Part shown: one piece after another, positions 10,938 to 20,477 of the stretch
Layout of the letters: each line of letters starts with the position of its first letter
How positions within the stretch are numbered: the first letter of the stretch is position 1
DNA from: Omnitrophica WOR_2 bacterium GWA2_47_8
Lineage (GTDB): Bacteria; Omnitrophota; Gorgyraeia; Zapsychrales; GWA2-47-8
Assembly (NCBI GenBank): GCA_001805375.1
Contig: MHFY01000110.1
Location: forward strand, 47,616 to 68,564
Length of the DNA stretch: 20,949 nucleotides
Direction of reading: 5' to 3'
The notes under the pieces: generated by a model
The model's database searches: none
Told to the model about the DNA's origin: nothing
The model's input: the letters and a program-made list of their open reading frames with translations, nothing else
Made by a program: the position numbers and the translations under genes

Positions 10938-13376
10938 TCACTTACGATACGGCTCTAAAGCCTCCAAATACTCCTGCGGGGCATCATAACCCAGCACCCT
11001 GGCATCATCCAAGAACTTAAGGGCATTGGCAAAGTCCTTTTGCCTGTAATAAGCAATAGAAAGGTTGATAGCGGCATTAAGATGGTTTGGATCGATTTCC
11101 AGGGCCTTTTTGTAGGATTCCAGGGCTTCTCTGTTCTTATCTAAAGAAAAATAGACATTTCCCATATTATAGTAGGATTCCACGTGCCGTGGGTTGATCC
11201 TGACCGCTTCCTTATAGGCATCAAGGGCGGCAAAACTCTGTTTTGTCTTTTCATAAATATATCCTAAATTAAAGTGGGCATCGGCGTTCTTAGGATTTAG
11301 GTCCACCGCCTTCTCAAAAGCAGCCTTAGCCTCAATATCCCGGCCTATTTTCCCGTAGGCGACTCCTAGGTTCAAATACGCCAGATCGTGCCGCGGATCA
11401 AGCTCCAGGACCCGCTGATAGGTCGAAATAGCCTTATTGAGCTCCCCCTTTTCATCGTAAAGATTCGCCAAGTTATACAGGGCCTTGGTATTGCGGGGGC
11501 TCAATTTTAAAGCCATTTCATAGGCCTCAACGGCCCGGGATTTATCGCCTAATCCCTGGTAAAGGCTGCCCAGATTTAAAAACGACCCTGCCTTTGCGGA
11601 ATTTCGACTAATGAGCTTGGCGTACCTCTCAAAAAGGTCCTTAAATTGCGCTTCGATAACCGGATGGGGCCCTTTTTCCTTCAACGCAGCGTGGTAGGCC
11701 AACAGGATATCTAAATAATAATCTTCGTTCTTAGGGTTAAGCGCCGTGATGGTATTTAAATTGTCCACCGCCTCCGCCACCAACCCTAATTGAAGATAAG
11801 ATTTTCCCAAATTCAGAAGCGCATCCTTATAAAGCGGGTCTAAGTTTAACGCCTTTTGATAAAAGAAAATACCCTTCTGTATTTCTCCCAGATCCTGATG
11901 GATCTTGCCCAAGTTATAATAAGCATCCGTATAATTGGGGTCGTACTCGACCGCCTTAAAATACAGGGACATCACGTACTGCACCGGGCGCAAATCAGCC
12001 AACGCCTGGTTAAGAGAATTTTTGTCTAAACCATCCTGGCTTAGTTTCGCGATCAGTTTATATTGCTCTTCTGCGGCGCGAAATTCATCAACGTCCCTTA
12101 AGACCGTGGCCAAATTGTTCAAGGCGATCGGTTCCTGCGGAAAGATCTTAAGCTGATGCCGCCATAACGTAACGCTGTCCCTCCAAAGCATGGACTGCCG
12201 GAACGTTTGGACAAACAAAACGATCCCCAGGACGACCAAAGCCGCCTTTAATATTTTTCGTAGGTATTCGGTGCTTTTCTCCGTCGAGGATAGCAAACGG
12301 CCGCCGTAAGAGCCGAATAACAGGCAAAGGCCTAAGCACGGCAAATACATAAACCGGTCCGCCACGATATTCACGTCCGCCGCCGCATCGAAACGCAAAA
12401 GAAAAAATATCGAGAGAAAATAATAGAGAACGGCAAATAAGAACAAACGGTTTTTCCGAAACCTGACAACTAAGAACACCACGGCCGCAAAGATCAAAAC
12501 CCCCAACCCATACTCGCTATTGGCCAAGGTAATGGGCTTCGGCAAACGATAGATCGGCACCGAAACAAACGGTACAGCAAATTGCCGGAGATAAAATGAA
12601 AACGTCCATGGCCAAATGAGCAGCGCCTCTTTGATATCCTGCCCCGGCAGGCGCGCCTGCGTCATATAGGTCACCCAGGCCAAAAGCCCCAAGGCAGCCG
12701 CCAACGGCGCCTTTTCCAGGATCAGTTTCAGGGTAAAGTCTCTTTCCTTCCACCAATCCAAAAGTAGCCATATCAAAGGAAGGCTGATGGCCATAGGTTT
12801 TGCCAGCATGCTTAAAATACCCAACCCTGAAGCCCAGGCTAAAGAAACCCATGCCCCACTGTCTTTCCCTATTAAACGCGTTAAATACCGGGTGTAGCAA
12901 ATTAGCGAAAGCAAATAAAAAACCGCGTATAAAACATCCTTCCGCTCGGTTATCCAGGCCACCGATTCCACATGGATCGGGTGCAGGCCGAACAAAAGCG
13001 CGGTCATACCGGCCGCTAAAACCGAAAGCCCCAGCGCCCCGCTGAGGAGAAAGACCAAATAAGTCGCCAAGATGTGTAAAAAAAGATTGGTCAGATGGTA
13101 CACAAAAGGATTGTCTCTGAAGAAATGGTGCTCGACGGCAAAACTCAATTCTGTCAGGGGGATATAAACGCCGTTGACCCGGGAGGTAAAGATCTGGCGC
13201 AGATGATCAAAATCTAACGATTGGATAAAGGGGTTATCATATACATGAACATCATCGTCCCAATTAACAAAATTATTACTTAACGAGGGAACATATGCCG
13301 CAAAGATAACGGCCAGGATCAAGAAGATAAAACCAGCAGATTTTACTTTGGGATTGGTCAGATGGTCTAAAACCAT
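10938..13376 (-). CDS. TMTC-like membrane glycosyltransferase with TPR domain
   Basis: An 812-residue protein. The N-terminal half (about 1-390) has some ten membrane helices. A conserved loop after the first helix is NNFVNWDDDVHVYDNP, carrying the acidic pair expected of a polyprenyl-phosphate-sugar-dependent glycosyltransferase. The hallmark LLFGLHPIHVESVAWITERKD follows, as in eukaryotic TMTC O-mannosyltransferases and bacterial homologues. The C-terminal half (about 400-812) carries roughly ten TPR units, e.g. AYYNLGKIHQDLGEIQKGIF and ALYNLANLYDEKGELNKAIS. The TPR array should lie outside the cytoplasm and bind the protein or glycan acceptor. The acceptor and sugar are unknown. ATG 13376 has only a weak GAG-type ribosome site and lies 29 bases after apt, so it is the last gene of that run. 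A long hairpin terminator follows. Confidence 0.85.
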   Translation of the reverse strand: MVLDHLTNPKVKSAGFIFLILAVIFAAYVPSLSNNFVNWDDDVHVYDNPFIQSLDFDHLRQIFTSRVNGVYIPLTELSFAVEHHFFRDNPFVYHLTNLFLHILATYLVFLLSGALGLSVLAAGMTALLFGLHPIHVESVAWITERKDVLYAVFYLLSLICYTRYLTRLIGKDSGAWVSLAWASGLGILSMLAKPMAISLPLIWLLLDWWKERDFTLKLILEKAPLAAALGLLAWVTYMTQARLPGQDIKEALLIWPWTFSFYLRQFAVPFVSVPIYRLPKPITLANSEYGLGVLIFAAVVFLVVRFRKNRLFLFAVLYYFLSIFFLLRFDAAADVNIVADRFMYLPCLGLCLLFGSYGGRLLSSTEKSTEYLRKILKAALVVLGIVLFVQTFRQSMLWRDSVTLWRHQLKIFPQEPIALNNLATVLRDVDEFRAAEEQYKLIAKLSQDGLDKNSLNQALADLRPVQYVMSLYFKAVEYDPNYTDAYYNLGKIHQDLGEIQKGIFFYQKALNLDPLYKDALLNLGKSYLQLGLVAEAVDNLNTITALNPKNEDYYLDILLAYHAALKEKGPHPVIEAQFKDLFERYAKLISRNSAKAGSFLNLGSLYQGLGDKSRAVEAYEMALKLSPRNTKALYNLANLYDEKGELNKAISTYQRVLELDPRHDLAYLNLGVAYGKIGRDIEAKAAFEKAVDLNPKNADAHFNLGYIYEKTKQSFAALDAYKEAVRINPRHVESYYNMGNVYFSLDKNREALESYKKALEIDPNHLNAAINLSIAYYRQKDFANALKFLDDARVLGYDAPQEYLEALEPYRK

Positions 13377-13405
13377 GGGAGCTCATTATATATAAATATA
13401 TATAC

Positions 13406-13951
13406 TTAATACTTTATTATTGAATAGATAGGATAGCTTTGTAAACGGCTCTTGCCTTTTAAGAATTTAAGTTCAATCAGGAAAACGATCCCTTCAATGA
13501 CCGCATTCTGCTGCTTCACCAGGTCACAGACCGCCGACACGGTCCCGCCGGTAGCCAATAGGTCATCTACCACCAAGACCCGCTCCTTGGGCTTGATCGC
13601 ATCTTCGTGCATCTCCAGGGTGTCGGTCCCGTACTCTAATTGATAGGTGATGCTTTTGGTACGGTACGGGAGCTTCCCCTTTTTTCTGACCGGCACAAAA
13701 CCCGCGCCGATCTTGTACGCAATAGCGGAACCGAAAATAAACCCGCGCGCCTCAACCGCCACCACTTTGTCGATCTTCGCTTTTTTAAAATTTTTAGCGA
13801 GCAGGTCGATCGCTTTTTTGAACGCGCCCTTGTCCAACAATAGCGTCGAGATATCCTTAAAGATGATCCCGTCCTTCGGGAAGTTGGGGATGTCACGGAT
13901 AAATCCTTTTAGATCGCTTTTTTTAAGGCCTTTTTTCAGAGTTTTTTCCAT
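13406..13951 (-). CDS. apt: Adenine phosphoribosyltransferase
   Basis: Makes AMP and pyrophosphate from adenine and PRPP in purine salvage; cytosolic. The 181-residue product matches the family length (about 170-185). It shows FPKDGIIFKDIS near the start, VEARGFIFG (substrate loop), PVRKKGKLP and the PRPP-binding signature VLVVDDLLATGGT. The N-terminus has about ten extra lysine-rich residues compared with E. coli Apt. ATG 13951 is preceded by GAGGA five bases away. It follows the LacI-type sensor gene by 40 bases and precedes the TPR glycosyltransferase by 29. Its place behind a ligand-sensing protein makes a purine-related ligand worth considering, though neighbours are mixed housekeeping genes. 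Confidence 0.95.
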   Translation of the reverse strand: MEKTLKKGLKKSDLKGFIRDIPNFPKDGIIFKDISTLLLDKGAFKKAIDLLAKNFKKAKIDKVVAVEARGFIFGSAIAYKIGAGFVPVRKKGKLPYRTKSITYQLEYGTDTLEMHEDAIKPKERVLVVDDLLATGGTVSAVCDLVKQQNAVIEGIVFLIELKFLKGKSRLQSYPIYSIIKY

Positions 13952-13991
13952 ATTAATCCTCGCTTTTAATTAAAATCCTTACTCGCTTTGC

Positions 13992-14849
13992 TCACTTTAT
14001 TTCTTTAACGGAATCGCGTTTAATGAACCGTGTTTCCAAGATCGTTTTCGCCGGAAGCTTGGCCTTGCCTAAACTGATCTGGTGAAGGGTTTCAACACCG
14101 ACCCTTCCCATCTCCGCCAAAGGCTGCGCCACCGTGGTTAACTTGACCGAACTGGCCGAGTTGATCGGGTTATCATCAAATCCGATCACGCTGACGTCCT
14201 GCGGGACCTTTAAATTCAAGGATTTGGCAACGTCGATGACCTCCAGGGCCATGACATCCGACGCGGCAAAGATCGCGGTCGGGCGGTCCTTCAGTTTTAA
14301 GATCTTTTTCGCCGCGTCTCTCGCCGGTGTCCTTAAAAATTCCCCGTAGCCGATGTATTCACTCGCGTCGGAAAGGTCATTTTTTTTCAAGGCCTGCTTA
14401 TACCCCTCCAGCCGCATCTGCCCGGCCTGGGTCGTTAGGTCCCCGGAGATGGTGGCGATCTTTTTATGGCCCGCCTTGATCAAATAATCCATGACCTCGA
14501 GCGTGGCGGCAAAATTATTGATCGCCACATAATTCATCGGTAAATTCAAAATATTATTCAGGACCATGCAGGGCATGCCGGCCAAGATGGCCTTGGTGAC
14601 AACGGCAACGTCATTGTCGATGTCGCCGAAGATGATCCCGTCGACATAACGGCGGTCTAAAAGGGATGAGTCCAGCCATCCGCGGTGATTTTCCCGGTCG
14701 GTGATGTGCACCAGGATGTCGGTCTTAAGCCGGCTGGCGCCTAAGCACGCGCCGCGGATAATTTCTCCGGCATAAAAGGAGCTTAAGAGGTCCTCGAAGC
14801 GGGGAATGATCAGGACAAACGTCTTTTTTCTTTTTTTATAATCTGTCAC
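13992..14849 (-). CDS. LacI/GalR-type ligand-binding protein without DNA-binding domain
   Basis: A 285-residue protein that is nearly all LacI/GalR C-terminal sensor. It has SSFYAGEIIRGACLGASRL, VDGIIFGD, YVAINNFAATLEVMDYL, KAGHKKIATISGD, RPTAIFAASDVMALEV and VPQDVSVIGFDDNPI. LacI regulators are about 330-345 residues because a 55-60-residue helix-turn-helix and hinge come first. Here only a short MTDYKKRKKTF precedes the sensor, so no DNA-binding domain is encoded. There is also no signal peptide, so it is not a periplasmic binding protein. The start is GTG 14849 with no ribosome site. The sigma-factor stop codon lies six bases upstream and in the same reading frame, so it is probably translated by re-initiation. 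It might bind a sugar or nucleoside and act through a protein partner. Confidence 0.85.
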   Translation of the reverse strand: MTDYKKRKKTFVLIIPRFEDLLSSFYAGEIIRGACLGASRLKTDILVHITDRENHRGWLDSSLLDRRYVDGIIFGDIDNDVAVVTKAILAGMPCMVLNNILNLPMNYVAINNFAATLEVMDYLIKAGHKKIATISGDLTTQAGQMRLEGYKQALKKNDLSDASEYIGYGEFLRTPARDAAKKILKLKDRPTAIFAASDVMALEVIDVAKSLNLKVPQDVSVIGFDDNPINSASSVKLTTVAQPLAEMGRVGVETLHQISLGKAKLPAKTILETRFIKRDSVKEIK

Positions 14850-14855
14850 GGGATT

Positions 14856-15749
14856 TTATGTTGCGGATAGGTCTTCGTCTGCAACGTCGTCTAAAAGATT
14901 ATTTTTATCTTTCTTAAAATTTTCGGTCTTGGTGATGTCGATGCCTTTTTCCTTCTGGCGGATGATCTGACGGATACGCTTGATCGCGGCGGCCTCGATC
15001 TGGCGGACCCTCTCCCGCGAAACGCCCAACACCTTCGCGATCTCCGCTAATGTCCGGGTTTCTCCGTCGGTCAAGCCATAGCGCATATCCAGGATCTTCC
15101 GCTCCCGTTCGCTCAGCAGCTGCAGGAATTCCATAGCCCGTTCCTTGTTGAAAAAAACCTCCAGCTGTTCATCCGGGCTGATCAGGCTTTCATCCTCAAC
15201 GATATCAATGACCTGGCCTTCGCCCTCTTCACCGATCGGCGCATCCAAACTCGACATCTTGGCAATGGACCGTTCCAGATCACGTACCTTATCCACGCCG
15301 ACCTGCAATTTCTTCGCCACTTCCGCGTGGGTGGGTTTTCGTTTTAAGCGATGGGTCAAAGCCTCCGTCGCTTTTTTGTATTTTAAGATCTCTTCGTTCA
15401 TGTAGACCGGGACACGGATCATCTTGCCCTGGTCAATGATGGCGCGGGAAATACCCTGTTTGATCCACCAGGCCGCGTACGTTGAAAAACGGAAACCCTT
15501 ATCGGGATCGAATTTTTCAACGCTCTTCATCAGGCCGATATTCCCCTCTTCGATCAAGTCGCTTAAAGGAACGCCTAAGCCGGTGTAACGCTTGGCAATA
15601 CTGATAACCAGGCGCAGGTTGGAACGGATCATGGTTTCGCGCGCCTTTTTGTCGCCTTTTCTGATACGGCGGGAGAGCCTGATCTCATCCTCGGCGGTCA
15701 AAAGCGGGATCGGCCGGATCTCCTTTAAATATGCTTTTATGGGATCCAT
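14856..15749 (-). CDS. Sigma-70 family RNA polymerase sigma factor (RpoD/SigA-like)
   Basis: A 297-residue primary-like sigma factor without region 1.1. Region 1.2 is DPIKAYLKEIRPIPLLTAEDE. Region 2 is NLRLVISIAKRYTGLGVPLSDLIEEGN through KFDPDKGFRFSTYAAWWIKQG (core binding and -10 recognition). Region 3 runs from KYKKATEALTHRLKR, and region 4 is LSERERKILDMRYGL with the helix-turn-helix TLAEIAKVLGVSRERVRQIE for the -35 element. The promoters found here (TTGACA, TAGAAT, TATACT) fit such a factor. The size suggests a group 2 or trimmed group 1 factor. The C-terminus adds about 30 charged residues (KDKNNLLDDVADEDL). I prefer ATG 15749 to the GTG one codon earlier. It starts nine bases after the ppdK stop and ends six bases before the LacI-type sensor, in the same frame. 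Confidence 0.92.
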   Translation of the reverse strand: MDPIKAYLKEIRPIPLLTAEDEIRLSRRIRKGDKKARETMIRSNLRLVISIAKRYTGLGVPLSDLIEEGNIGLMKSVEKFDPDKGFRFSTYAAWWIKQGISRAIIDQGKMIRVPVYMNEEILKYKKATEALTHRLKRKPTHAEVAKKLQVGVDKVRDLERSIAKMSSLDAPIGEEGEGQVIDIVEDESLISPDEQLEVFFNKERAMEFLQLLSERERKILDMRYGLTDGETRTLAEIAKVLGVSRERVRQIEAAAIKRIRQIIRQKEKGIDITKTENFKKDKNNLLDDVADEDLSAT

Positions 15750-15758
15750 CACGACTGG

Positions 15759-18536
15759 TTATTTTCCCTTTTTCTTGCCGTTCGCTTTTTCACTCAGTGC
15801 CGCTTGGGCCGCTGCCAAACGCGCGATCGGAACACGGTACGGAGAACAGCTCACGTAATTCATCCCGACGCGGTGGCAAAACTTCACGCTTTCCGCCTCC
15901 CCGCCATGCTCACCGCAGATCCCTATTTTAAGGTTCGGTTTTGTGGATCGGCCGCGTTCAATACCCATTTTAACAAGCATGCCGACACCGTTCTGGTCTA
16001 AACTTTGGAACGGATCGTCTTTAAAGATACCTTTACCGCCGTCTTTTTCCGTGGCCACATAAACCGGCAGAAAACGTCCGGCGTCGTCACGGGAAAGGCC
16101 CAAGGCCATCTGGGTCAGATCATTGGTCCCGAAACTGAAGAATTCCGCCACCTCAGCCAGCTCATTTGCTAAAAGCGCCGCGCGCGGAATTTCGATCATC
16201 GTTCCGACGAGATAGGGTAATTTCGTACCCGAATCCTTGATCAGTTCATCCGCGACCGCGCGGGTCTGCTCTTCTAAAATTTTAAGTTCCTTTTTATCCA
16301 TGGTCAGAGGATGCATGATCTCCGGTAAAACCTTGATGCCTTCTCTGCGGCATTTGATGGCCGCCTGGATGATCGCGGTCACCTGCATGTCAAGGATCTC
16401 CGGATAGGTGATCGAAAGACGGCACCCGCGATGGCCCAGCATCGGGTTCGCTTCATGAAGTTGTTCGCAGCGGTGACGAATTTTTTCCGGTGAAAGGCCG
16501 GTGATCTTGCTCAATTTTTCAACACCGACATCATCCTTGGGCGTAAATTCATGCAGCGGCGGATCGATCAAACGGATCGTGACCGGAAATCCGTTCATCG
16601 CTTTAAAGATCCCATAAAAATCATCCGTCTGGAACGGGAGCAATCTCGCCAGCGCCGATTTACGTGTTTCCACGGTTTCAGCGACGATCATTTCTTGGAT
16701 GGCCAAACGGCGTTCTTCCGTATCGAAGAACATATGTTCGGTTCGGCACAATCCGATCCCCTCCGCGCCCATTCGGATCGCATTGGCCGCGTCATACGGG
16801 GTATCGGCATTGGTACGGACATTGATGGTACGGAACCCATCCGCCCATTTAAGGATCGTATAGTAAGCGTCCGGAAGTTCCGGGGACATCAAGGGGAGGT
16901 TGCCTCGATAAATCTCACCGGAAGACCCGTCCAGGGTAATGTACTCCCCCTGCTTGATCGTTGTCCCGTTAACGGACATCGTCTTGGCATCGTAATTAAT
17001 ATTCAAGACCTCGCAGCCGACGATACAGCATTTTCCCCAACCGCGGGCAACGACCGCGGCGTGAGATGTTTTACCGCCGGTGGCGGTCAAGATCCCTTTG
17101 GCCGCGTGCATCCCGCCCACGTCCTCGGGGCTGGTTTCTTTTCTGACTAAAATGACCTTATGCCCGGCCTTGGCGATCTCTTCCGCTTCAGCCGCCGTGA
17201 ACACCGCCTGCCCTGCGGCAGCACCCGGGACGGCATTGATACCGCTGGCGATACGGGCAGATCTTAATTGTTCTTTATTGATTTTTTTCGTATCAATGAC
17301 CGGATAAAATAACCTCTCGATATCATCGGAATGGATACGGTTGACGGCCTGTTCTTTTGTGATGACGGGTTTCACGGCCGCGGCAGCCCATTTTTTAGGA
17401 AGATAACCTTTTTTGACTAAATTGCCGGCCTGTCCTTTAGTTAACAACGGTTTGGTCGCGTGATCAAGGGCAATGCGGAAGGCGGCCGCCGGCGAACGTT
17501 TTCCGGTGCGGCACTGCAGCATATAAAGTTTTTCGTCTTCGACGGTAAATTCCAGGTCCTGCATTTCTTTATAATAGGATTCCAGAATGGCGCGGACCGC
17601 GCACAACTGGTCATACGCCTTGGGCATCGTGTCATTTAAGGAGGATAACTTCAGCGGCGTGCGGATACCGGCGACGACGTCTTCCCCTTGGGCATTGATC
17701 AGATAATCACCGTAAAATTCGTTCTCACCGGTGTTGGGGTCGCGGGTGAAACAGACACCCGTCCCGCTCTTGTCGCCCTTGTTGCCGAAAACCATCTGCA
17801 CGACGTTGACCGCGGTCCCTTTGAGGTCCGTGATCTTCTCGACCCGGCGGTAGGTCTGGGCTTTTTCCGCTTCCCAGCTATTAAAGACCGCCATGATCGC
17901 CCCCCACAATTGCTCCCAAGGGTCCTGCGGGAAATCTTCGCCCCTATTTTTCTTATAAAATTTCTTAAATTGTCTGCAGAGGTCCTTGAGGTTTTCGGCA
18001 GGGATCTCCGGGTCGGTCTTAACGCCGATGTGATGCTTTATTTCATGCAGCATATCCTCCATCGGCTGTTTGGAAAGCCCCATCGCCGTCGAGGAGAACA
18101 TCTGGATAAAACGACGGTAGGCGTCATAGGCAAAACGCGGATTGCCGGTTTTTCTGGCCAAGCCTTCCACACTTTCATCATTCAGGCCAAGATTCAAGAT
18201 CGTCTCGAGCATGCCGGGCATGGAACGCGCGGCACCGGAGCGCACAGATACGAGTAACGGATCTTTAGGGTCGCCCAATTTTTTACCCGTGACTTTTTCA
18301 AGTTTTAATACAGCGTCGCGGACCTCTTTTTCCAGGGTGGAAGGAAGCTTGCGGCCGAGCCTGTAATATTCTTCACAGGTTTGGATCGTGATAGTGAAAC
18401 CCGCCGGCACCGGGATCCCGATGGAGGTCATTTCCATCAAACCGATACCTTTGCCGCCGAGGACGTTCTTGCTTAATTCTTCACCTTTCGCTTCCGCCTT
18501 GCCGGCGCCGTAGGAATAAACGTGTTTCTTAGACAT
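15759..18536 (-). CDS. ppdK: Pyruvate, phosphate dikinase
   Basis: Interconverts pyruvate + ATP + Pi and PEP + AMP + PPi in the cytosol. It can run as a PPi-linked glycolytic step or for gluconeogenesis. The 925-residue product is slightly longer than the usual 870-900. The N-terminal ATP-grasp part has NVLGGKGIGLMEM and LLVSVRSGAARSMPGMLETI. The swivelling phosphohistidine domain has TGGKTSHAAVVARGWGK (H492; most family members have GGMTSHA). The C-terminal PEP/pyruvate barrel has GTNDLTQMALGLSRDD and CGEHGGE with catalytic C874. ATG 18536 follows AAAGG by eight bases. Upstream lies glyQS, a neighbour pair seen in other bacteria, and between them is an unusual GTTAC/GTAAC array. Sigma factor translation begins nine bases after the stop. 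Confidence 0.96.
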   Translation of the reverse strand: MSKKHVYSYGAGKAEAKGEELSKNVLGGKGIGLMEMTSIGIPVPAGFTITIQTCEEYYRLGRKLPSTLEKEVRDAVLKLEKVTGKKLGDPKDPLLVSVRSGAARSMPGMLETILNLGLNDESVEGLARKTGNPRFAYDAYRRFIQMFSSTAMGLSKQPMEDMLHEIKHHIGVKTDPEIPAENLKDLCRQFKKFYKKNRGEDFPQDPWEQLWGAIMAVFNSWEAEKAQTYRRVEKITDLKGTAVNVVQMVFGNKGDKSGTGVCFTRDPNTGENEFYGDYLINAQGEDVVAGIRTPLKLSSLNDTMPKAYDQLCAVRAILESYYKEMQDLEFTVEDEKLYMLQCRTGKRSPAAAFRIALDHATKPLLTKGQAGNLVKKGYLPKKWAAAAVKPVITKEQAVNRIHSDDIERLFYPVIDTKKINKEQLRSARIASGINAVPGAAAGQAVFTAAEAEEIAKAGHKVILVRKETSPEDVGGMHAAKGILTATGGKTSHAAVVARGWGKCCIVGCEVLNINYDAKTMSVNGTTIKQGEYITLDGSSGEIYRGNLPLMSPELPDAYYTILKWADGFRTINVRTNADTPYDAANAIRMGAEGIGLCRTEHMFFDTEERRLAIQEMIVAETVETRKSALARLLPFQTDDFYGIFKAMNGFPVTIRLIDPPLHEFTPKDDVGVEKLSKITGLSPEKIRHRCEQLHEANPMLGHRGCRLSITYPEILDMQVTAIIQAAIKCRREGIKVLPEIMHPLTMDKKELKILEEQTRAVADELIKDSGTKLPYLVGTMIEIPRAALLANELAEVAEFFSFGTNDLTQMALGLSRDDAGRFLPVYVATEKDGGKGIFKDDPFQSLDQNGVGMLVKMGIERGRSTKPNLKIGICGEHGGEAESVKFCHRVGMNYVSCSPYRVPIARLAAAQAALSEKANGKKKGK

Positions 18537-18556
18537 TTTGGATACCTTTCTATTAA

Positions 18557-18651
18557 GTTACTAAAAATTGTTACTAACAGTTACGAAAAGTTACGAGTGG
18601 TTTAATCAACATTTCGTAACCATTAGTAACCGGTTAGTAACCAATCGTAAC
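18557..18651. repeat. Dyad array of eight GTTAC/GTAAC motifs
   Basis: Four GTTAC words start at 18557, 18570, 18580 and 18590. After a 21-base centre, four GTAAC words start at 18616, 18626, 18637 and 18647. Spacing is 10-13 bases, close to a helical turn. The two arms are mirror images around 18604-18605, and AAGTTAC and GTTACTAAC are shared exactly by opposite arms. The array fills the gap between the glyQS stop (18653) and the ppdK ribosome site (18545-18549). It can fold as a long interrupted RNA hairpin. Confidence 0.8.
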
Positions 18652-18652
18652 T

Positions 18653-20224
<1,572 letters not shown>

Positions 20225-20271
20225 CAAAACAGTACAACTCCTAAAAATTCTAGTCACGGGGTTAGGATTAC

Positions 20272-20307
20272 GTTACTCGTTTCGTTGTTGGTCTATGTAA
20301 CCGTTAC
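20272..20307. repeat. GTTAC/GTAAC motifs in the glyQS leader
   Basis: GTTAC at 20272-20276, GTAAC at 20297-20301 and GTTAC at 20303-20307. The last two form the perfect dyad GTAAC-C-GTTAC. They are the same words as in the array downstream of glyQS, so the gene is bracketed by the motif. Confidence 0.5.
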
Positions 20308-20368
20308 CAAATGACGATACAGGTAGCGTTGCCCTTACCCTCACCGAATAATTCAAATTTGGTCGTTT

Positions 20369-20397
20369 ATTTTATCGAAAAGTGTTTGGAAATGCAA
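20369..20397 (-). promoter_or_regulatory. Candidate promoter of glyQS
   Basis: On the minus strand TTGCAT (20392-20397) is 17 bases from TAAAAT (20369-20374, 5 of 6). A start near 20362 would give a leader of about 140 bases carrying the GTTAC/GTAAC motifs. Confidence 0.45.
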
Positions 20398-20418
20398 GAA
20401 TTTAAATAAGCAATGTCA

Positions 20419-20472
20419 AGCCATCAGCTGCTGGGAAGCTTTAAGCCCTCTGAAAGCTGACGGCTGATAGCT
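20419..20472 (-). terminator. Two-tier hairpin after the right-edge gene
   Basis: AGCCATCAGC (20419-20428) pairs with GCTGATAGCT (20463-20472); the single mismatch becomes a G-U pair in minus-strand RNA. Inside, AGCTTT (20437-20442) pairs with AAAGCT (20453-20458). It lies just after the stop at 20478. A T-rich but interrupted tail follows. The word composition (AGCTATCAGC, AGCTTTCAG) resembles dispersed intergenic repeats. Confidence 0.5.
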
Positions 20473-20477
20473 GAAAG

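Noticed and set aside
13385..13390. TATAAT box just before the TPR glycosyltransferase gene
   Set aside because: No -35 element, and the start point would fall at or inside the ATG; the gene is more likely co-transcribed with apt.
16551..17150. Long plus-strand open frames opposite ppdK (also 17688-18257)
   Set aside because: They are complementary-frame shadows of a well-conserved PPDK sequence; no family resemblance and no ribosome sites.
18557..18651. CRISPR-like or iteron origin array
   Set aside because: Units are only five bases and arranged as an inverted dyad; no replication initiator gene or DnaA boxes nearby.
20225..20368. T-box riboswitch in the glyQS leader
   Set aside because: No T-box core sequence or specifier/antiterminator layout could be found; only GTTAC/GTAAC motifs and weak stems.
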